Assembly (NCBI RefSeq): GCF_001509405.1
Contig: NZ_CP011502.1
Span: forward strand, 1,798,001-1,862,000
Length of the DNA: 64,000 bases
Reading direction: 5' to 3'
DNA from: Aeromicrobium erythreum
Lineage (GTDB): Bacteria; Actinomycetota; Actinomycetes; Propionibacteriales; Nocardioidaceae
Both the position numbers and the translations under genes were made by a program. A model generated the notes under the pieces. It searched no databases and was not told the origin of the DNA. It saw nothing but the letters and a program-made list of their open reading frames with translations. This document shows, piece after piece, positions 43,715 to 51,985 of the stretch (position 1 is its first letter; every line of letters begins with the position of its first letter).

Positions 43715-44138
43715 GCGCACCTCACCCGACCGCACGCCCTCGGACGCGAGCCAGGGCGGCCGGACCTCGACCGGTCCGGGCCGGGCGCTCGTGGCCGTCT
43801 ACGCCGTCTTCGCCATCGCGGCGACGGCCCGCTCGCTCTACCAGCTGGTCGTGAAGGCCGACGAGGCTCCCGTCGCGTACGCGCTGTCGGCGCTCGCGGG
43901 CGTGGTGTACGTCGTCGCGACCTTCGCCCTCGGCACGGACCGGCACCGGCTGGCGGTGGGAGCCGTCCTGTTCGAGCTGGTGGGCGTGCTCGGCGTCGGC
44001 CTGCTGACGCTCCTGGACGGCGAGCTGTTCCCGGATGCCACCGTGTGGTCGGACTTCGGCGCCGGGTACGGCTACGTCCCGCTCGTGCTGCCGTTCGTCG
44101 GGCTGTGGTGGCTGCGTCGCACCCGCGGCCGCGCCTGA
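43707..44138 (+). CDS. Four-helix membrane protein, unknown (partner of 43349)
   Basis: Predicted 143 aa. A hydrophilic Ser/Thr/Pro-rich N-terminus (MSERTSPDRTPSDASQGGR) is followed by four helices (about 28-45, 57-75, 83-102, 117-135) and a basic end. Overlap with the preceding gene suggests co-translation. Convergent with cysG at a 4-bp gap. Function unknown. Confidence 0.7.
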   Translation: MSERTSPDRTPSDASQGGRTSTGPGRALVAVYAVFAIAATARSLYQLVVKADEAPVAYALSALAGVVYVVATFALGTDRHRLAVGAVLFELVGVLGVGLLTLLDGELFPDATVWSDFGAGYGYVPLVLPFVGLWWLRRTRGRA

Positions 44139-44142
44139 GCCG

Positions 44143-45324
44143 TCAGCGCCAGGCGGGGGAGAGGCGGACGACCTCGCCCACCACCGTGACGGCGGGCGAG
44201 CCCACCCCGACCTCGACGCAGCGCTCGGCGATCGTGGCCAGGGTGCCCACGGTGACCCGCTGGTCGGGCGAGCAGCCGCGCTCCACGACCGCGACCGGCG
44301 AGGTCTCGGGATGTCCGGCGGCGACGAGCGTCGCGGCGCTCTGGGCGAGCCGGCGTACGCCCATGAGCATGACGATGGTGTGGTCCGGCGATGCGGGGAG
44401 GTCACCGAGCTCGTCGTGCGCGGTGACGACGCTGAAGCCCGTCGCGACGCCGCGGTGGGTCACGGGGATGCCGGCCGCCGCCGGGACGGCGATGGCGCTC
44501 GTGACGCCGGGGACGACCTCCACGGGCACCCCGGCCGCCTCGCACGCCTGACGCTCCTCGCCGCCGCGGCCCAGCACGTACGGGTCGCCGCCCTTGAGCC
44601 GGACGACGAGCTTGCCGGCCAGGGCGCGGTCGACCAGGATCCGGTTGATCTCGTCCTGCGGGACAGGGTGGTGGTCGGGCAGCTTGCCGACGTCGACCAC
44701 CTCCACGTCCGGGGCGAGCTCGTCGAGCGCGTCGAGGGGTGCAAGTCGGTCGACGACGACCACGTCGGCCTCGGCCAGCAGGCGTCGGCCGCGCGTGGTG
44801 AGCAGGTCTGCGTCGCCCGGCCCGCCGCCCACGAGGGCGACCGAGCCCTCCGGGTGGTGGGTCCGGTGCCGCAGCGGGAGGTCGCCGGACTGCAGCGCCG
44901 TCGCGACGGCGTCGCGCAGCACCGACGCCCGGCGCGCGTCGCCACCCCCGCTCACCGCCACGTGCACGTCGTCGACGGAGGCCACCGCCGGCATCCACGC
45001 CGTCGCGTGGTCGGGGTCGCCGCCCTTGAGGCACCACACCCTGGCCTGCTCGGCGTCGGCCGCCACCAGGTCGTCGACCGGGCTGTCGGTGGCGGTCTGC
45101 ACCAGCCAGGCGCCGTCGAGGTCGCCGGTGCGGTACCCGCGCTCGATCCAGGTGAGGCGGCCGAGGTCGGCGAGCTCGCGGATGCGGGCGCTGACCTCGG
45201 GTGCGACGACCACGACGTCGGCATCGGCGCCCAGCAGGGCGTGGACGCGGCGCGAGGCCACCGTGCCGCCACCGACCACCACGACGCGGCGGCCCTCCGG
45301 ACGCAGGGTGAGGGGGAGAGGCAC
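44143..45324 (-). CDS. cysG: Siroheme synthase-type fusion: precorrin-2 dehydrogenase / uroporphyrinogen-III methyltransferase
   Basis: Predicted 393 aa. The N-terminal NAD-binding half (VVVVGGGTVASRRVHALL, about residues 14-31) oxidises precorrin-2. The C-terminal half (about 160-393) is the SUMT methylase, with VALVGGGPGDADLLTTRG and VRLKGGDPYVLGRGGEE. The product siroheme is the cofactor of sulfite reductase, which fits the cys genes alongside. Shorter than the three-function E. coli CysG (457 aa). It follows cysN by 2 nt. Confidence 0.93.
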   Translation of the reverse strand: MPLPLTLRPEGRRVVVVGGGTVASRRVHALLGADADVVVVAPEVSARIRELADLGRLTWIERGYRTGDLDGAWLVQTATDSPVDDLVAADAEQARVWCLKGGDPDHATAWMPAVASVDDVHVAVSGGGDARRASVLRDAVATALQSGDLPLRHRTHHPEGSVALVGGGPGDADLLTTRGRRLLAEADVVVVDRLAPLDALDELAPDVEVVDVGKLPDHHPVPQDEINRILVDRALAGKLVVRLKGGDPYVLGRGGEERQACEAAGVPVEVVPGVTSAIAVPAAAGIPVTHRGVATGFSVVTAHDELGDLPASPDHTIVMLMGVRRLAQSAATLVAAGHPETSPVAVVERGCSPDQRVTVGTLATIAERCVEVGVGSPAVTVVGEVVRLSPAWR

Positions 45325-45326
45325 GC

Positions 45327-46625
45327 TCAGACCGTAGCGGTCGCGAGCAGCGCGTCGCCGACCATGCCCGCGGCCAGGGTCGTGCCGTCCTGCGCGTCGA
45401 CGAGGAGGAACGACCCGCCCGCCCGGGCGTGCAGGTACTCCTCGGCCGCGATGGGCGAGGCCAGGCGCAGGGTGACGTGCCCGATGTCGTTGAGCTCGAG
45501 GGAGTCAGCGGGCTCGAGCGTCGCCGCGTCGAGGTCGAGACGACCCTTGATCTCGGTGACCATGGCCTGCACGGTGCGGGTGCCGTGCTTCAGCAGCACC
45601 TTCGTGCGGCCGGCCAGGCGGTGGTCGGCGAGCCAGGCGACCGTGCCCTCGACGTCCTGCGTGACGGCCGGGACGCTGCGGGAGGTGACGATGAGGTCGC
45701 CGCGGGAGATGTCCACGTCGTCGGTCAGGCGCAGCGTGACCGACTGCGGCGCGAACGCCACGTCGAGCTCGCCGTCGGCGGTGTCGATGCCGGCGACGGT
45801 GCTGGTCCGCCCGCTCGGCAGGACCGTGACGGCGTCGCCCGGGCGCACGAGGCCCGACGCGACCTGGCCCGCGTAGCCGCGGTAGTCGCGGTGCTCGTCG
45901 CCGCCGGCGGCCTGCGGACGGATCACCAGCTGCACGGGGAAGCGCAGCGGCTCGGAGTGCGGCTCGCCTGCCGGCTCGAGCGTCTCGAGGAACGACAGCA
46001 CGCTCGGCCCGTCGTACCACGGCGTCCGCGCGGAGGACTCCACGACGTTGTCGCCGTCGAGGGCCGACACGGGGATCGTGGTGACGTCGGTCAGCCCGAG
46101 CGACGTGGCGACGGCGAGCACCTCGGCCGCGACCCGGTCGTACGTGGCCTCGTCGAAGTCGACGAGGTCGATCTTGTTGACGACGACCACGACGTGCGGC
46201 ACCCGCAGCAGCGAGGCGACGGCCAGGTGGCGGCGGGTCTGCTCCTGCACGCCCTTGCGGGCGTCGACGAGCAGCACGATGACGTCGGCCGTGCTGGCGC
46301 CGGTGACGGTGTTGCGCGTGTACTGCACGTGGCCGGGGCAGTCGGCGAGGATGAACGACCGCTCGGCGGTCGCGAAGTAGCGGTAGGCGACGTCGATCGT
46401 GATGCCCTGCTCGCGCTCGGACCGCAGTCCGTCGGTGAGCAGCGCGAGGTCGGCCGACGCGAGCCCGCGGTCGCGGCTGACCCGCTCGACCGCGTCGAAC
46501 TGGTCGGCCAGCACCGACTTGGAGTCGTAGAGCAGCCGGCCGACGAGGGTGGACTTGCCGTCGTCGACGGAGCCGGCCGTCGCCAGCCGGAGGACGGTCT
46601 TCGTGGGCGAGGTGGTGGTGGCCAT
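45327..46625 (-). CDS. cysN: Sulfate adenylyltransferase subunit 1 (GTPase)
   Basis: Predicted 432 aa. The EF-Tu-like GTPase drives ATP sulfurylase: G1 AGSVDDGKSTLVGRL, G3 DCPGHVQYTRN, G4 NKIDLVD. In most genomes cysN follows cysD directly with a TGATG overlap. Here the last bases of a cysD-type end (GAGGGCTACTTCTGATGG) still abut the ATG, but the real cysD lies 2.3 kb away beyond an inserted cassette. Expression must now come from the cassette side; the gene itself looks intact. Confidence 0.95.
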   Translation of the reverse strand: MATTTSPTKTVLRLATAGSVDDGKSTLVGRLLYDSKSVLADQFDAVERVSRDRGLASADLALLTDGLRSEREQGITIDVAYRYFATAERSFILADCPGHVQYTRNTVTGASTADVIVLLVDARKGVQEQTRRHLAVASLLRVPHVVVVVNKIDLVDFDEATYDRVAAEVLAVATSLGLTDVTTIPVSALDGDNVVESSARTPWYDGPSVLSFLETLEPAGEPHSEPLRFPVQLVIRPQAAGGDEHRDYRGYAGQVASGLVRPGDAVTVLPSGRTSTVAGIDTADGELDVAFAPQSVTLRLTDDVDISRGDLIVTSRSVPAVTQDVEGTVAWLADHRLAGRTKVLLKHGTRTVQAMVTEIKGRLDLDAATLEPADSLELNDIGHVTLRLASPIAAEEYLHARAGGSFLLVDAQDGTTLAAGMVGDALLATATV

Positions 46626-46637
46626 CAGAAGTAGCCC
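46625..46637 (-). other. Left attachment-like repeat (remnant of cysD 3' end)
   Basis: On the minus strand this reads GAGGGCTACTTCT, followed by GATGG, that is the codons for EGYF, a TGA stop and the cysN ATG in TGATG overlap. The same 13 bases with one change (GGGT for GGGC) occur at the true cysD end (48908-48896). The two copies bound the inserted cassette as direct repeats. Upstream of it the sequence no longer resembles CysD. A weaker echo, ATCAGAAG, recurs at 46701-46708. Confidence 0.75.
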
Positions 46638-46823
46638 TCTGTTCTGCAAGTCCCACATTCGACCTCTGGGAACTGCGAGACAAGCGAGAACGACGTCGGC
46701 ATCAGAAGGTCCCGATCCTTGTTGTGATCACGGGCCGATTTTACGTGTTCGGGCTACAGGCTCGTCGGAACCTGCAGATCCCTGAGACGATTGCTCTCAC
46801 GGGTCAGGCCAGAGGGTGCCGTT
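46638..46823. other. Non-coding left end of cassette
   Basis: I see no gene here. The bases are clearly richer in A and T than the cys genes. It lies downstream of the 337-aa gene and upstream of cysN on the same strand, so it is the probable leader through which cysN is now transcribed. No convincing terminator hairpin is visible. Confidence 0.5.
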
Positions 46824-47837
46824 CTACTCCGAGAGCCCGACGGGAACCGGCGCGACGACTTGCCCGGTTTCCTGTGTGGAAGAGGAACGCCCGGCCGGCA
46901 CGAGGCTGATGTCCTCCTCCTTTGGGCGCAGTAGATGAGGCTGACCCAGAACGCGCATGGCCTCGATGACTTCGAGTACCGGCAGGTTCATCCGGTCTAC
47001 CAGTTCCTTCGCTACGAACTGCTCGCTAGCCAAGGCTAGTAGAGCAGCCTTGGGCTGTTTGCCTCGCGCGGCCATAACGGCTGCAACGATTCGCCAGGCG
47101 ACGTTGAAGACTTCCATAAACGCGTCGTTGTAGGGGACAGGACAGATGACGAGGTTCTTCTGCTCGTCTAGTCGAACCAGGTCGGAACCATCCCAAGGCA
47201 GAGGGACCAGACCGATACGCATCCCCTGCCCTCCAGGCGTCAGATCTCTTGGATTGTGCTTGACCGAGGTGCCGACCCAACGATCGTCGTCAGTGGTGCC
47301 CAAGAAGAGGTCCGCTCGCCAAAGCCCTCGGATGCTTCCGGGAAGCGCTTCGCGCGCACTGGCTTGTCGGAACGCACGAGCAAGGGAGTCGAGGTGTCGC
47401 TTCAGTTTCACTGGCCGCCCTGCAACGCCGCTCATCACGCGTGAGTCATCCGTCAGCGTGCTTGCCGCCGTCGCGATGAGAGATTGGGCTCCCGCCTTCT
47501 CGGCGCCAAAGAGAATGGAGCTCGGGGTTCCATCACCGACCCTGCAGAGCTTCAACGCCTCCGAAACCCTGTCGACGACGGACTCTTCTCCCCTTGCAAC
47601 GGCATCGTGGGCCGCGTATTCGAAGCAGATGCCGAGATCCCCGTCCCCGGGCTCTCTGCTGACGGCCAATTGCTTGAGGGTGATGACCTCGTAGCCGCCA
47701 TGCCATTCGATGCGCTCAAGTTTCGTCGAGAACAGAAGGCCGTGCAGGATCGGCGCGATGGCGGCACGCACGGCCTGACCCATGTCTCCGACCTCATTGG
47801 CTTGGGTCTCAGTGCGAAGTGAGATCGAGGAGTTCAC
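46824..47837 (-). CDS. Unassigned 337-aa cassette protein, putative nuclease-like partner of the TIR gene
   Basis: Predicted 337 aa, GTG start with TAGATT 6 nt upstream (leaderless). I do not recognise a family with certainty. Residues about 165-200 contain LWRADLFLGTTDD then RWVGTSVKHNP, an Asp followed by a strand ending in SVK, weakly like a PD-(D/E)xK nuclease core. KNLVICPVPYNDAFMEVFNVAW follows (quoted in part), and a C-terminal helical segment (QFVAKELVDRMNLPVLEVIEAMR, in part) looks like a winged-helix. Codon use and base composition differ from host genes. Divergently paired with the TIR gene. It might be an effector, sensor or regulator. Confidence 0.7.
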   Translation of the reverse strand: MNSSISLRTETQANEVGDMGQAVRAAIAPILHGLLFSTKLERIEWHGGYEVITLKQLAVSREPGDGDLGICFEYAAHDAVARGEESVVDRVSEALKLCRVGDGTPSSILFGAEKAGAQSLIATAASTLTDDSRVMSGVAGRPVKLKRHLDSLARAFRQASAREALPGSIRGLWRADLFLGTTDDDRWVGTSVKHNPRDLTPGGQGMRIGLVPLPWDGSDLVRLDEQKNLVICPVPYNDAFMEVFNVAWRIVAAVMAARGKQPKAALLALASEQFVAKELVDRMNLPVLEVIEAMRVLGQPHLLRPKEEDISLVPAGRSSSTQETGQVVAPVPVGLSE

Positions 47838-47972
47838 ATCTGCAATCTAGAGGAGATCAAAGTCGCTGGAAAGATGCGCGACTTCGGGCCGTCCTGTCCG
47901 ATGCTGCACGTAGGCTGAGGTACCCGTCGCCGGTCACTCGCGGGTAAAGGATCTCTGCTTCGAGAGGACTAC
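47838..47972. promoter_or_regulatory. Divergent promoter region of the cassette
   Basis: Minus strand: TAGATT (47849-47844) sits 6 nt before the GTG of the 337-aa gene. Plus strand: TAGGCT (47911-47916) would start the TIR transcript near 47923, with a 50-nt leader and GAGAGGA before the ATG. The two genes are thus controlled from one 135-bp region. Confidence 0.65.
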
Positions 47973-48809
47973 ATGACTGCATCGCTCAGGACCCCTGAAG
48001 CCCGTTTGCGTGCCCAGTTGGAAGAGGCAATAGCTTCTGCTGAGGAGATCGCTGGCGGAGGCCAAGACGTCGAAGTCGTCCGAACCGCATACGAGACGTG
48101 GGACAAGCGAAATGAGATCCTTCTTGAGCGCGCCTTCACTAAGACGGGCTTCCTAGAGAGTTCTCCAAAGGACGACTACGTCAGTGCAGTAGGACTTACG
48201 TACCCCTTCGGATTGGGGCTGGCGAACGATGTGACCTTGTCCGGCATCCTCGCCGACCTTGCGACGAAGGTTGGTCGTCTGCGCCAACTACTTGCAACGC
48301 TTGACATGTACGCGAGTGACGATGAAGCAGAGCCGGATGACGCAAGCCAGGCTACGAATACCGTCTTCATCGTCCACGGCAGGGCCAGCGAGCCTCGGAT
48401 GGCTGTCGAACTGCTCGTGCACAGAGCGACAGCCACGGACCCAATCGTCCTGGGTGAGCAGTCGAACAGGGGAGCCACTCTGATCGAGAAGCTCGAGGAG
48501 CATCTCGGCAGAACCTCGTTCGCGGTGATTCTCATGACGGGCGACGATGAAGGACGACTCAGGGGAGAGGACTCAAGTCTGGAACCACGAGCGAGGCAGA
48601 ACGTGGTCCTAGAGCTCGGTTTTGCAATGGGTGCACTGGGCCGTCGCCGTGTAGCGATCTTGCATGAGGAGGGCCTCGACATGCCATCTGATATTCAAGG
48701 CGTCGCGTACTGGCCGCTTGACTCTGGCGGCGCGTGGAAGGCTCGGCTGCTGGGCGAACTTCAGGCCGCCGGGATCGACGTAGACCCAGCCGCACTTCTG
48801 GGAGGCTAG
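47973..48809 (+). CDS. TIR-domain protein, CAP12/Pycsar effector type (putative defence NADase)
   Basis: Predicted 278 aa. Residues about 1-118 are a helical domain of unknown type (AYETWDKRNEILLERAF). Residues about 128-265 form the TIR-like fold of the CAP12/Pycsar effector family: NTVFIVHGRASEPRMAVELL, EQSNRGATLIEKLEEHL (candidate catalytic glutamate), FAVILMTGDDEG, RARQNVVLELGFAMGALGR, VAILHEEGLDMPSDIQGVAY. Related TIR domains cleave NAD+ when activated, causing abortive infection. No cyclase gene is nearby, so the trigger must differ. Lower-GC codon use than its surroundings indicates transfer. Confidence 0.88.
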   Translation: MTASLRTPEARLRAQLEEAIASAEEIAGGGQDVEVVRTAYETWDKRNEILLERAFTKTGFLESSPKDDYVSAVGLTYPFGLGLANDVTLSGILADLATKVGRLRQLLATLDMYASDDEAEPDDASQATNTVFIVHGRASEPRMAVELLVHRATATDPIVLGEQSNRGATLIEKLEEHLGRTSFAVILMTGDDEGRLRGEDSSLEPRARQNVVLELGFAMGALGRRRVAILHEEGLDMPSDIQGVAYWPLDSGGAWKARLLGELQAAGIDVDPAALLGG

Positions 48810-48894
48810 TCGGAAAATGCCCCGCTCGTTGGCCGAAAAAGCCTGCAACTGCAGTCGAAAATGCGTAGGGCTCGCTCGAAGCTAGCCTAACGGG
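48810..48894. other. Non-coding right end of cassette with short repeats
   Basis: No gene. Two similar words, CGGAAAATGCCCCGCTCG (from 48812) and TCGAAAATGCG...GCTCG (from 48855), form an imperfect direct repeat. CTAGCC (48883-48888) can pair with GGCTAG (48893-48898), overlapping the TAG stop of cysD; this could serve as a terminator or recombination hairpin. Confidence 0.5.
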
Positions 48895-49833
48895 CTAGAA
48901 GTAACCCTCCTTCTTCCGGTCCTCCATGGCGGCCTCGGACGCACGGTCGTCGGCGCGGGTGGCGCCGCGCTCGGTCAGCCGCGTGGCGGCCACCTCGACG
49001 ACGACGTCCTCGACCGTCGCGGCGTCGCTCTCGACCGCGCCGGTGCACGACATGTCGCCGACCGTGCGGTAGCGGACCAGCCGACGCTCGACGGACTCGC
49101 CGGGACGCGGCTGGGAGACGTCGGTGACCGCGACGAGCATGCCGTCGCGCTCGAACACGTCACGCTCGTGCGCGTAGTACAGCGGGGGGAGCTCGATGCC
49201 CTCGGCGGCGATGTACTGCCACACGTCGAGCTCGGTCCAGTTGCTCAGCGGGAAGACCCGCACGTGCTCGCCGGGGCGGTGCCGACCGTTGTAGAGGTTC
49301 CACAGCTCAGGGCGCTGGTTGCGCGGGTCCCACTGGCCGAACTCGTCGCGCAGGCTGAACACGCGCTCCTTGGCGCGGGCCTTCTCCTCGTCGCGTCGAC
49401 CGCCACCGAAGACGGCGTCGAACTTGTGGTCGGTGATGCCGTCGAGCAGCGGCTGGGTCTGCAGCTGGTTGCGCGTACCGTCGCTGCGCTCACGCAGCCG
49501 GCCGTCGTCGAGGTAGTCCTGCACCGAGGCCACGACGAGCCGCAGGCCGAGGCGCTCGACGGTCGCGTCGCGGAACGCGAGCACCTCGGGGAAGTTGTGC
49601 CCGGTGTCGACGTGCATGACGGGGAAGGGCACCGGCGCGGGCCAGAAGGCCTTCGTCGCCAGGTGCAGCATCACCACGGAGTCCTTGCCGCCCGAGAACA
49701 GGAGCACCGGGCGCTCGAACTCGGCCGCGACCTCGCGGATGATGTGGATGGCCTCCGACTCCAGCCAGGCGAGCTGGTCGAGCCGGTAGGTCGGGCGCTC
49801 GGCGGTGCCGGGCGCGTCGTCGACGACGGTCAT
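48895..49833 (-). CDS. cysD: Sulfate adenylyltransferase subunit 2
   Basis: Predicted 312 aa; forms APS from sulfate and ATP together with CysN. PP-loop LLFSGGKDSVVMLHL (about residues 40-54), FGGGRRDEEKARAKER, SNWTELDVWQYI and a C-terminus ending DRKKEGYF. I chose the ATG at 49833, which has AAGGA 5 nt upstream; the GTG at 49869 overlapping the cysH stop would add 12 residues. It ends in TAG rather than the TGA that remains next to cysN. The last five codons form the right attachment-like repeat of the inserted cassette. Confidence 0.95.
   Translation of the reverse strand: MTVVDDAPGTAERPTYRLDQLAWLESEAIHIIREVAAEFERPVLLFSGGKDSVVMLHLATKAFWPAPVPFPVMHVDTGHNFPEVLAFRDATVERLGLRLVVASVQDYLDDGRLRERSDGTRNQLQTQPLLDGITDHKFDAVFGGGRRDEEKARAKERVFSLRDEFGQWDPRNQRPELWNLYNGRHRPGEHVRVFPLSNWTELDVWQYIAAEGIELPPLYYAHERDVFERDGMLVAVTDVSQPRPGESVERRLVRYRTVGDMSCTGAVESDAATVEDVVVEVAATRLTERGATRADDRASEAAMEDRKKEGYF
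48896..48908 (-). other. Right attachment-like repeat (cysD 3' end)
   Basis: Minus-strand GAGGGTTACTTCT encodes EGYF plus the first base of the stop. It matches 46637-46625 at 12 of 13 positions. Using the 3' end of a conserved gene and restoring its last codons is typical of site-specific integration, as in phage attB sites. Confidence 0.75.
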
Positions 49834-49865
49834 GCGTTCCTTCTCGTTCGGGGTGAGGGTCTCGC

Positions 49866-50675
49866 TCACGTGTGCAGGCCGCACTCGGTCTTGTCCAGAC
49901 CGGCCCAGCGGCCCGCGCGGGGGTCCTCGCCGGGTGCGACGCGGCGGGTGCACGGCGCGCAGCCGATCGACGGGTACCCGTCCTTCACGAGCGGGTTGAC
50001 GACGACGTCGTGCTCCTCCGCGTAGGCGAGCAGCTCGTCGAAGGTCCAGGCGGCGAGCGGGTTGACCTTGACCAGGCCGTTCTTCTCGTCCCACGTCACG
50101 AGGGGCGTGTCGGCGCGGGTCGGGCCCTCGTCGCGGCGCACGCCGGTGATCCACACCTCGTAGCCGGCGAGCGTGCGGGTGAGCGGCTCGACCTTGCGCA
50201 GGTGGCAGCAGAGGCCGGGGTCGCGGGCGAAGAGGTCCTTGCCGTGCTGGGCGTCCTGCTCCGCGACGGTCTGCCGGGGCATCACGTCGACGATGGTGAG
50301 CTCCATGGAGGACTCGACGGCGTCACGCGTGCCGATGGTCTCGGCGAAGTGGTAGCCGGTCTCGAGGAAGAGCGTGTCGACCCAGGGCAGGTGTCGTGCG
50401 ACGACGTGGGGGAGGACGGCGTCGGCCATCGAGCACGCGACCGCCGTGCGGTAGCCGAACTCCTCCGCGACCCAGGCCAGCACCTCGTCCGTGCTCGCGT
50501 CGGCGAGGCGGACGGCGGCCTCCTCGGCGACGGCGCGCAGCGTGTCCGCGTCGCGGCGGGGTCCGAGGACCGCGTCGCGGGTGCGGTGGTGCTCCTCGCG
50601 CGCGGCGTCGTGCGCGAGCTGGCGGTCCCGGCGCTCCGCGAGCGTCAGGCCGGACGTGGGCGAGGTCTCGGGCAT
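49866..50675 (-). CDS. cysH: Assimilatory APS reductase
   Basis: Predicted 269 aa. It reduces APS to sulfite using thioredoxin. The iron-sulfur motif is DPGLCCHLRKVEPL (CC) with SIGCAPCTRRV (CxxC), marking the APS rather than PAPS type, and the C-terminal KTECGLH holds the catalytic cysteine. TAGGCT lies 6 nt before the ATG, a leaderless start. It is first in the cysH-cysD order. No cysI/sir gene is in the window, so sulfite reduction is encoded elsewhere. Confidence 0.95.
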   Translation of the reverse strand: MPETSPTSGLTLAERRDRQLAHDAAREEHHRTRDAVLGPRRDADTLRAVAEEAAVRLADASTDEVLAWVAEEFGYRTAVACSMADAVLPHVVARHLPWVDTLFLETGYHFAETIGTRDAVESSMELTIVDVMPRQTVAEQDAQHGKDLFARDPGLCCHLRKVEPLTRTLAGYEVWITGVRRDEGPTRADTPLVTWDEKNGLVKVNPLAAWTFDELLAYAEEHDVVVNPLVKDGYPSIGCAPCTRRVAPGEDPRAGRWAGLDKTECGLHT

Positions 50676-50737
50676 GGTTCAAGCCTAGGCGGGCATCCCG
50701 AGGAATGGGCACGGCAGCCGCATGATGGACATGTCGG

Positions 50738-51985
50738 CTAGGACACCCGCTCCGGGGCGAGCCGGGTGGTCGCGGCGGGGCGCTCCATGGCGCGGAACCG
50801 TCGGTCGGCCAGCGGGGCCAGGGTCGCGACCAGGTAGAGCGTGCCCGCGGCGAGCAGGGCGGCCTCGAGCCCGAGCACGGCCAGCAGGCCGCCGGCGACG
50901 AGGCCGCCGAACGGCATCAGCGCCCACGCGACGGCGGTCGACAGCGACCCGACCCGACCGACAAGGGCGCGCGGGATGCGCTCGTAGAACACGGCGCCGA
51001 CGATCGGGTTCAGGAACCCGGAGGCGAGCCCCGCGACCGCCATGACGACGACGGGCCACGTCGTCGACCCCGTCCACGCGAGCACGGCGAACCGGGGGAG
51101 GCCGCAGACCAGGAACGCCGTCACGTACACGGCGAAGCGGGGCATCCGCTGCGCCCACGCGGCCGCCAGCAGCGACCCGACGAGCGACGTCCCGGCCATC
51201 ACCGCCAACAGCAGTCCGACGGCCGCGACACCGGCACCGCTCGTCTCGGCCCACACCGGCAGCAGCACTGCCGTCAGGCCGACGTCGAGCAGGTTGGTGA
51301 CGGCGATCATCGACGTCAGCGCCAGGATGACGGGATCGCCGCGCAGGAAGGCCCACCCCTCCCGCAGACGCCGGGCGTAGCGCTCGGGGCGGGCCGTCGT
51401 CACGGTCGCGGGGAGCAGGCCGGCCGTGCCGAGGCCGAGGACCACGGCGGCCAGGGCGAGCCCGGCCGCGTTGGCCACCAGCGCGTCGGCGGCGCCCACG
51501 ACGGCGACGAGGAGCGCCGCGAGCGCCGCGCCCACCAGCCCCGCGGTCCGCTCGACCCCCGACGAGAGCCCCGTGACCCGCTCGAGCGGCACGTCCGCGA
51601 CCTCGGCGACCGTCGGCGCCAGGCTGCGGCGGGCCGCGTCGGCCGGCCCACGCAGCGCACCCGTGAGCGCCACCAGCAGGAGGAGGAGCGGGAACGGCAG
51701 GGCACCGAGGTGGTGGAGCACGGGCACGGCGCACACCACCGCTGCGCTGGCCGCGTCGCAGACGACTGCGACCCGACGGGCTCCGAGGTGGTCGATCACG
51801 GGCCCGGCCAGCACCTTCGCGACCACGAGGGGCGCGAGCTCCGCGAAGGCGACGAGTCCGGCAGCGGCGGGCGAGCCGGTCGTGGTGAGCGCCAGCCACG
51901 GGACGGCCACGGTCGCCAGCCGCGTGCCGGTGAGGGCGAGCCCGTCCGCGACGAGCCACGCGGCGAGCAACCGGCCGTGCCTCAT
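50738..51985 (-). CDS. MFS transporter
   Basis: Predicted 415 aa from the ATG overlapping the ArsR stop (ATGA). Twelve hydrophobic segments; the loop LAGPVIDHLGARRVAVVCD is the MFS motif-A region between helices 2 and 3. It resembles MFS drug or metabolite exporters that have many alanines and valines. Being translated from the ArsR mRNA, it is the likely target of that regulator. Substrate unknown. Confidence 0.85.
   Translation of the reverse strand: MRHGRLLAAWLVADGLALTGTRLATVAVPWLALTTTGSPAAAGLVAFAELAPLVVAKVLAGPVIDHLGARRVAVVCDAASAAVVCAVPVLHHLGALPFPLLLLLVALTGALRGPADAARRSLAPTVAEVADVPLERVTGLSSGVERTAGLVGAALAALLVAVVGAADALVANAAGLALAAVVLGLGTAGLLPATVTTARPERYARRLREGWAFLRGDPVILALTSMIAVTNLLDVGLTAVLLPVWAETSGAGVAAVGLLLAVMAGTSLVGSLLAAAWAQRMPRFAVYVTAFLVCGLPRFAVLAWTGSTTWPVVVMAVAGLASGFLNPIVGAVFYERIPRALVGRVGSLSTAVAWALMPFGGLVAGGLLAVLGLEAALLAAGTLYLVATLAPLADRRFRAMERPAATTRLAPERVS

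Noticed and set aside
46637..48894. Thoeris, CBASS or Pycsar system
   Set aside because: There is no ThsA-like protein and no cyclase; only the TIR family is shared with those systems.
46637..48894. Integrase or transposase in the cassette
   Set aside because: Neither ORF has tyrosine or serine recombinase, or DDE motifs, and no IS-type terminal inverted repeats were found.
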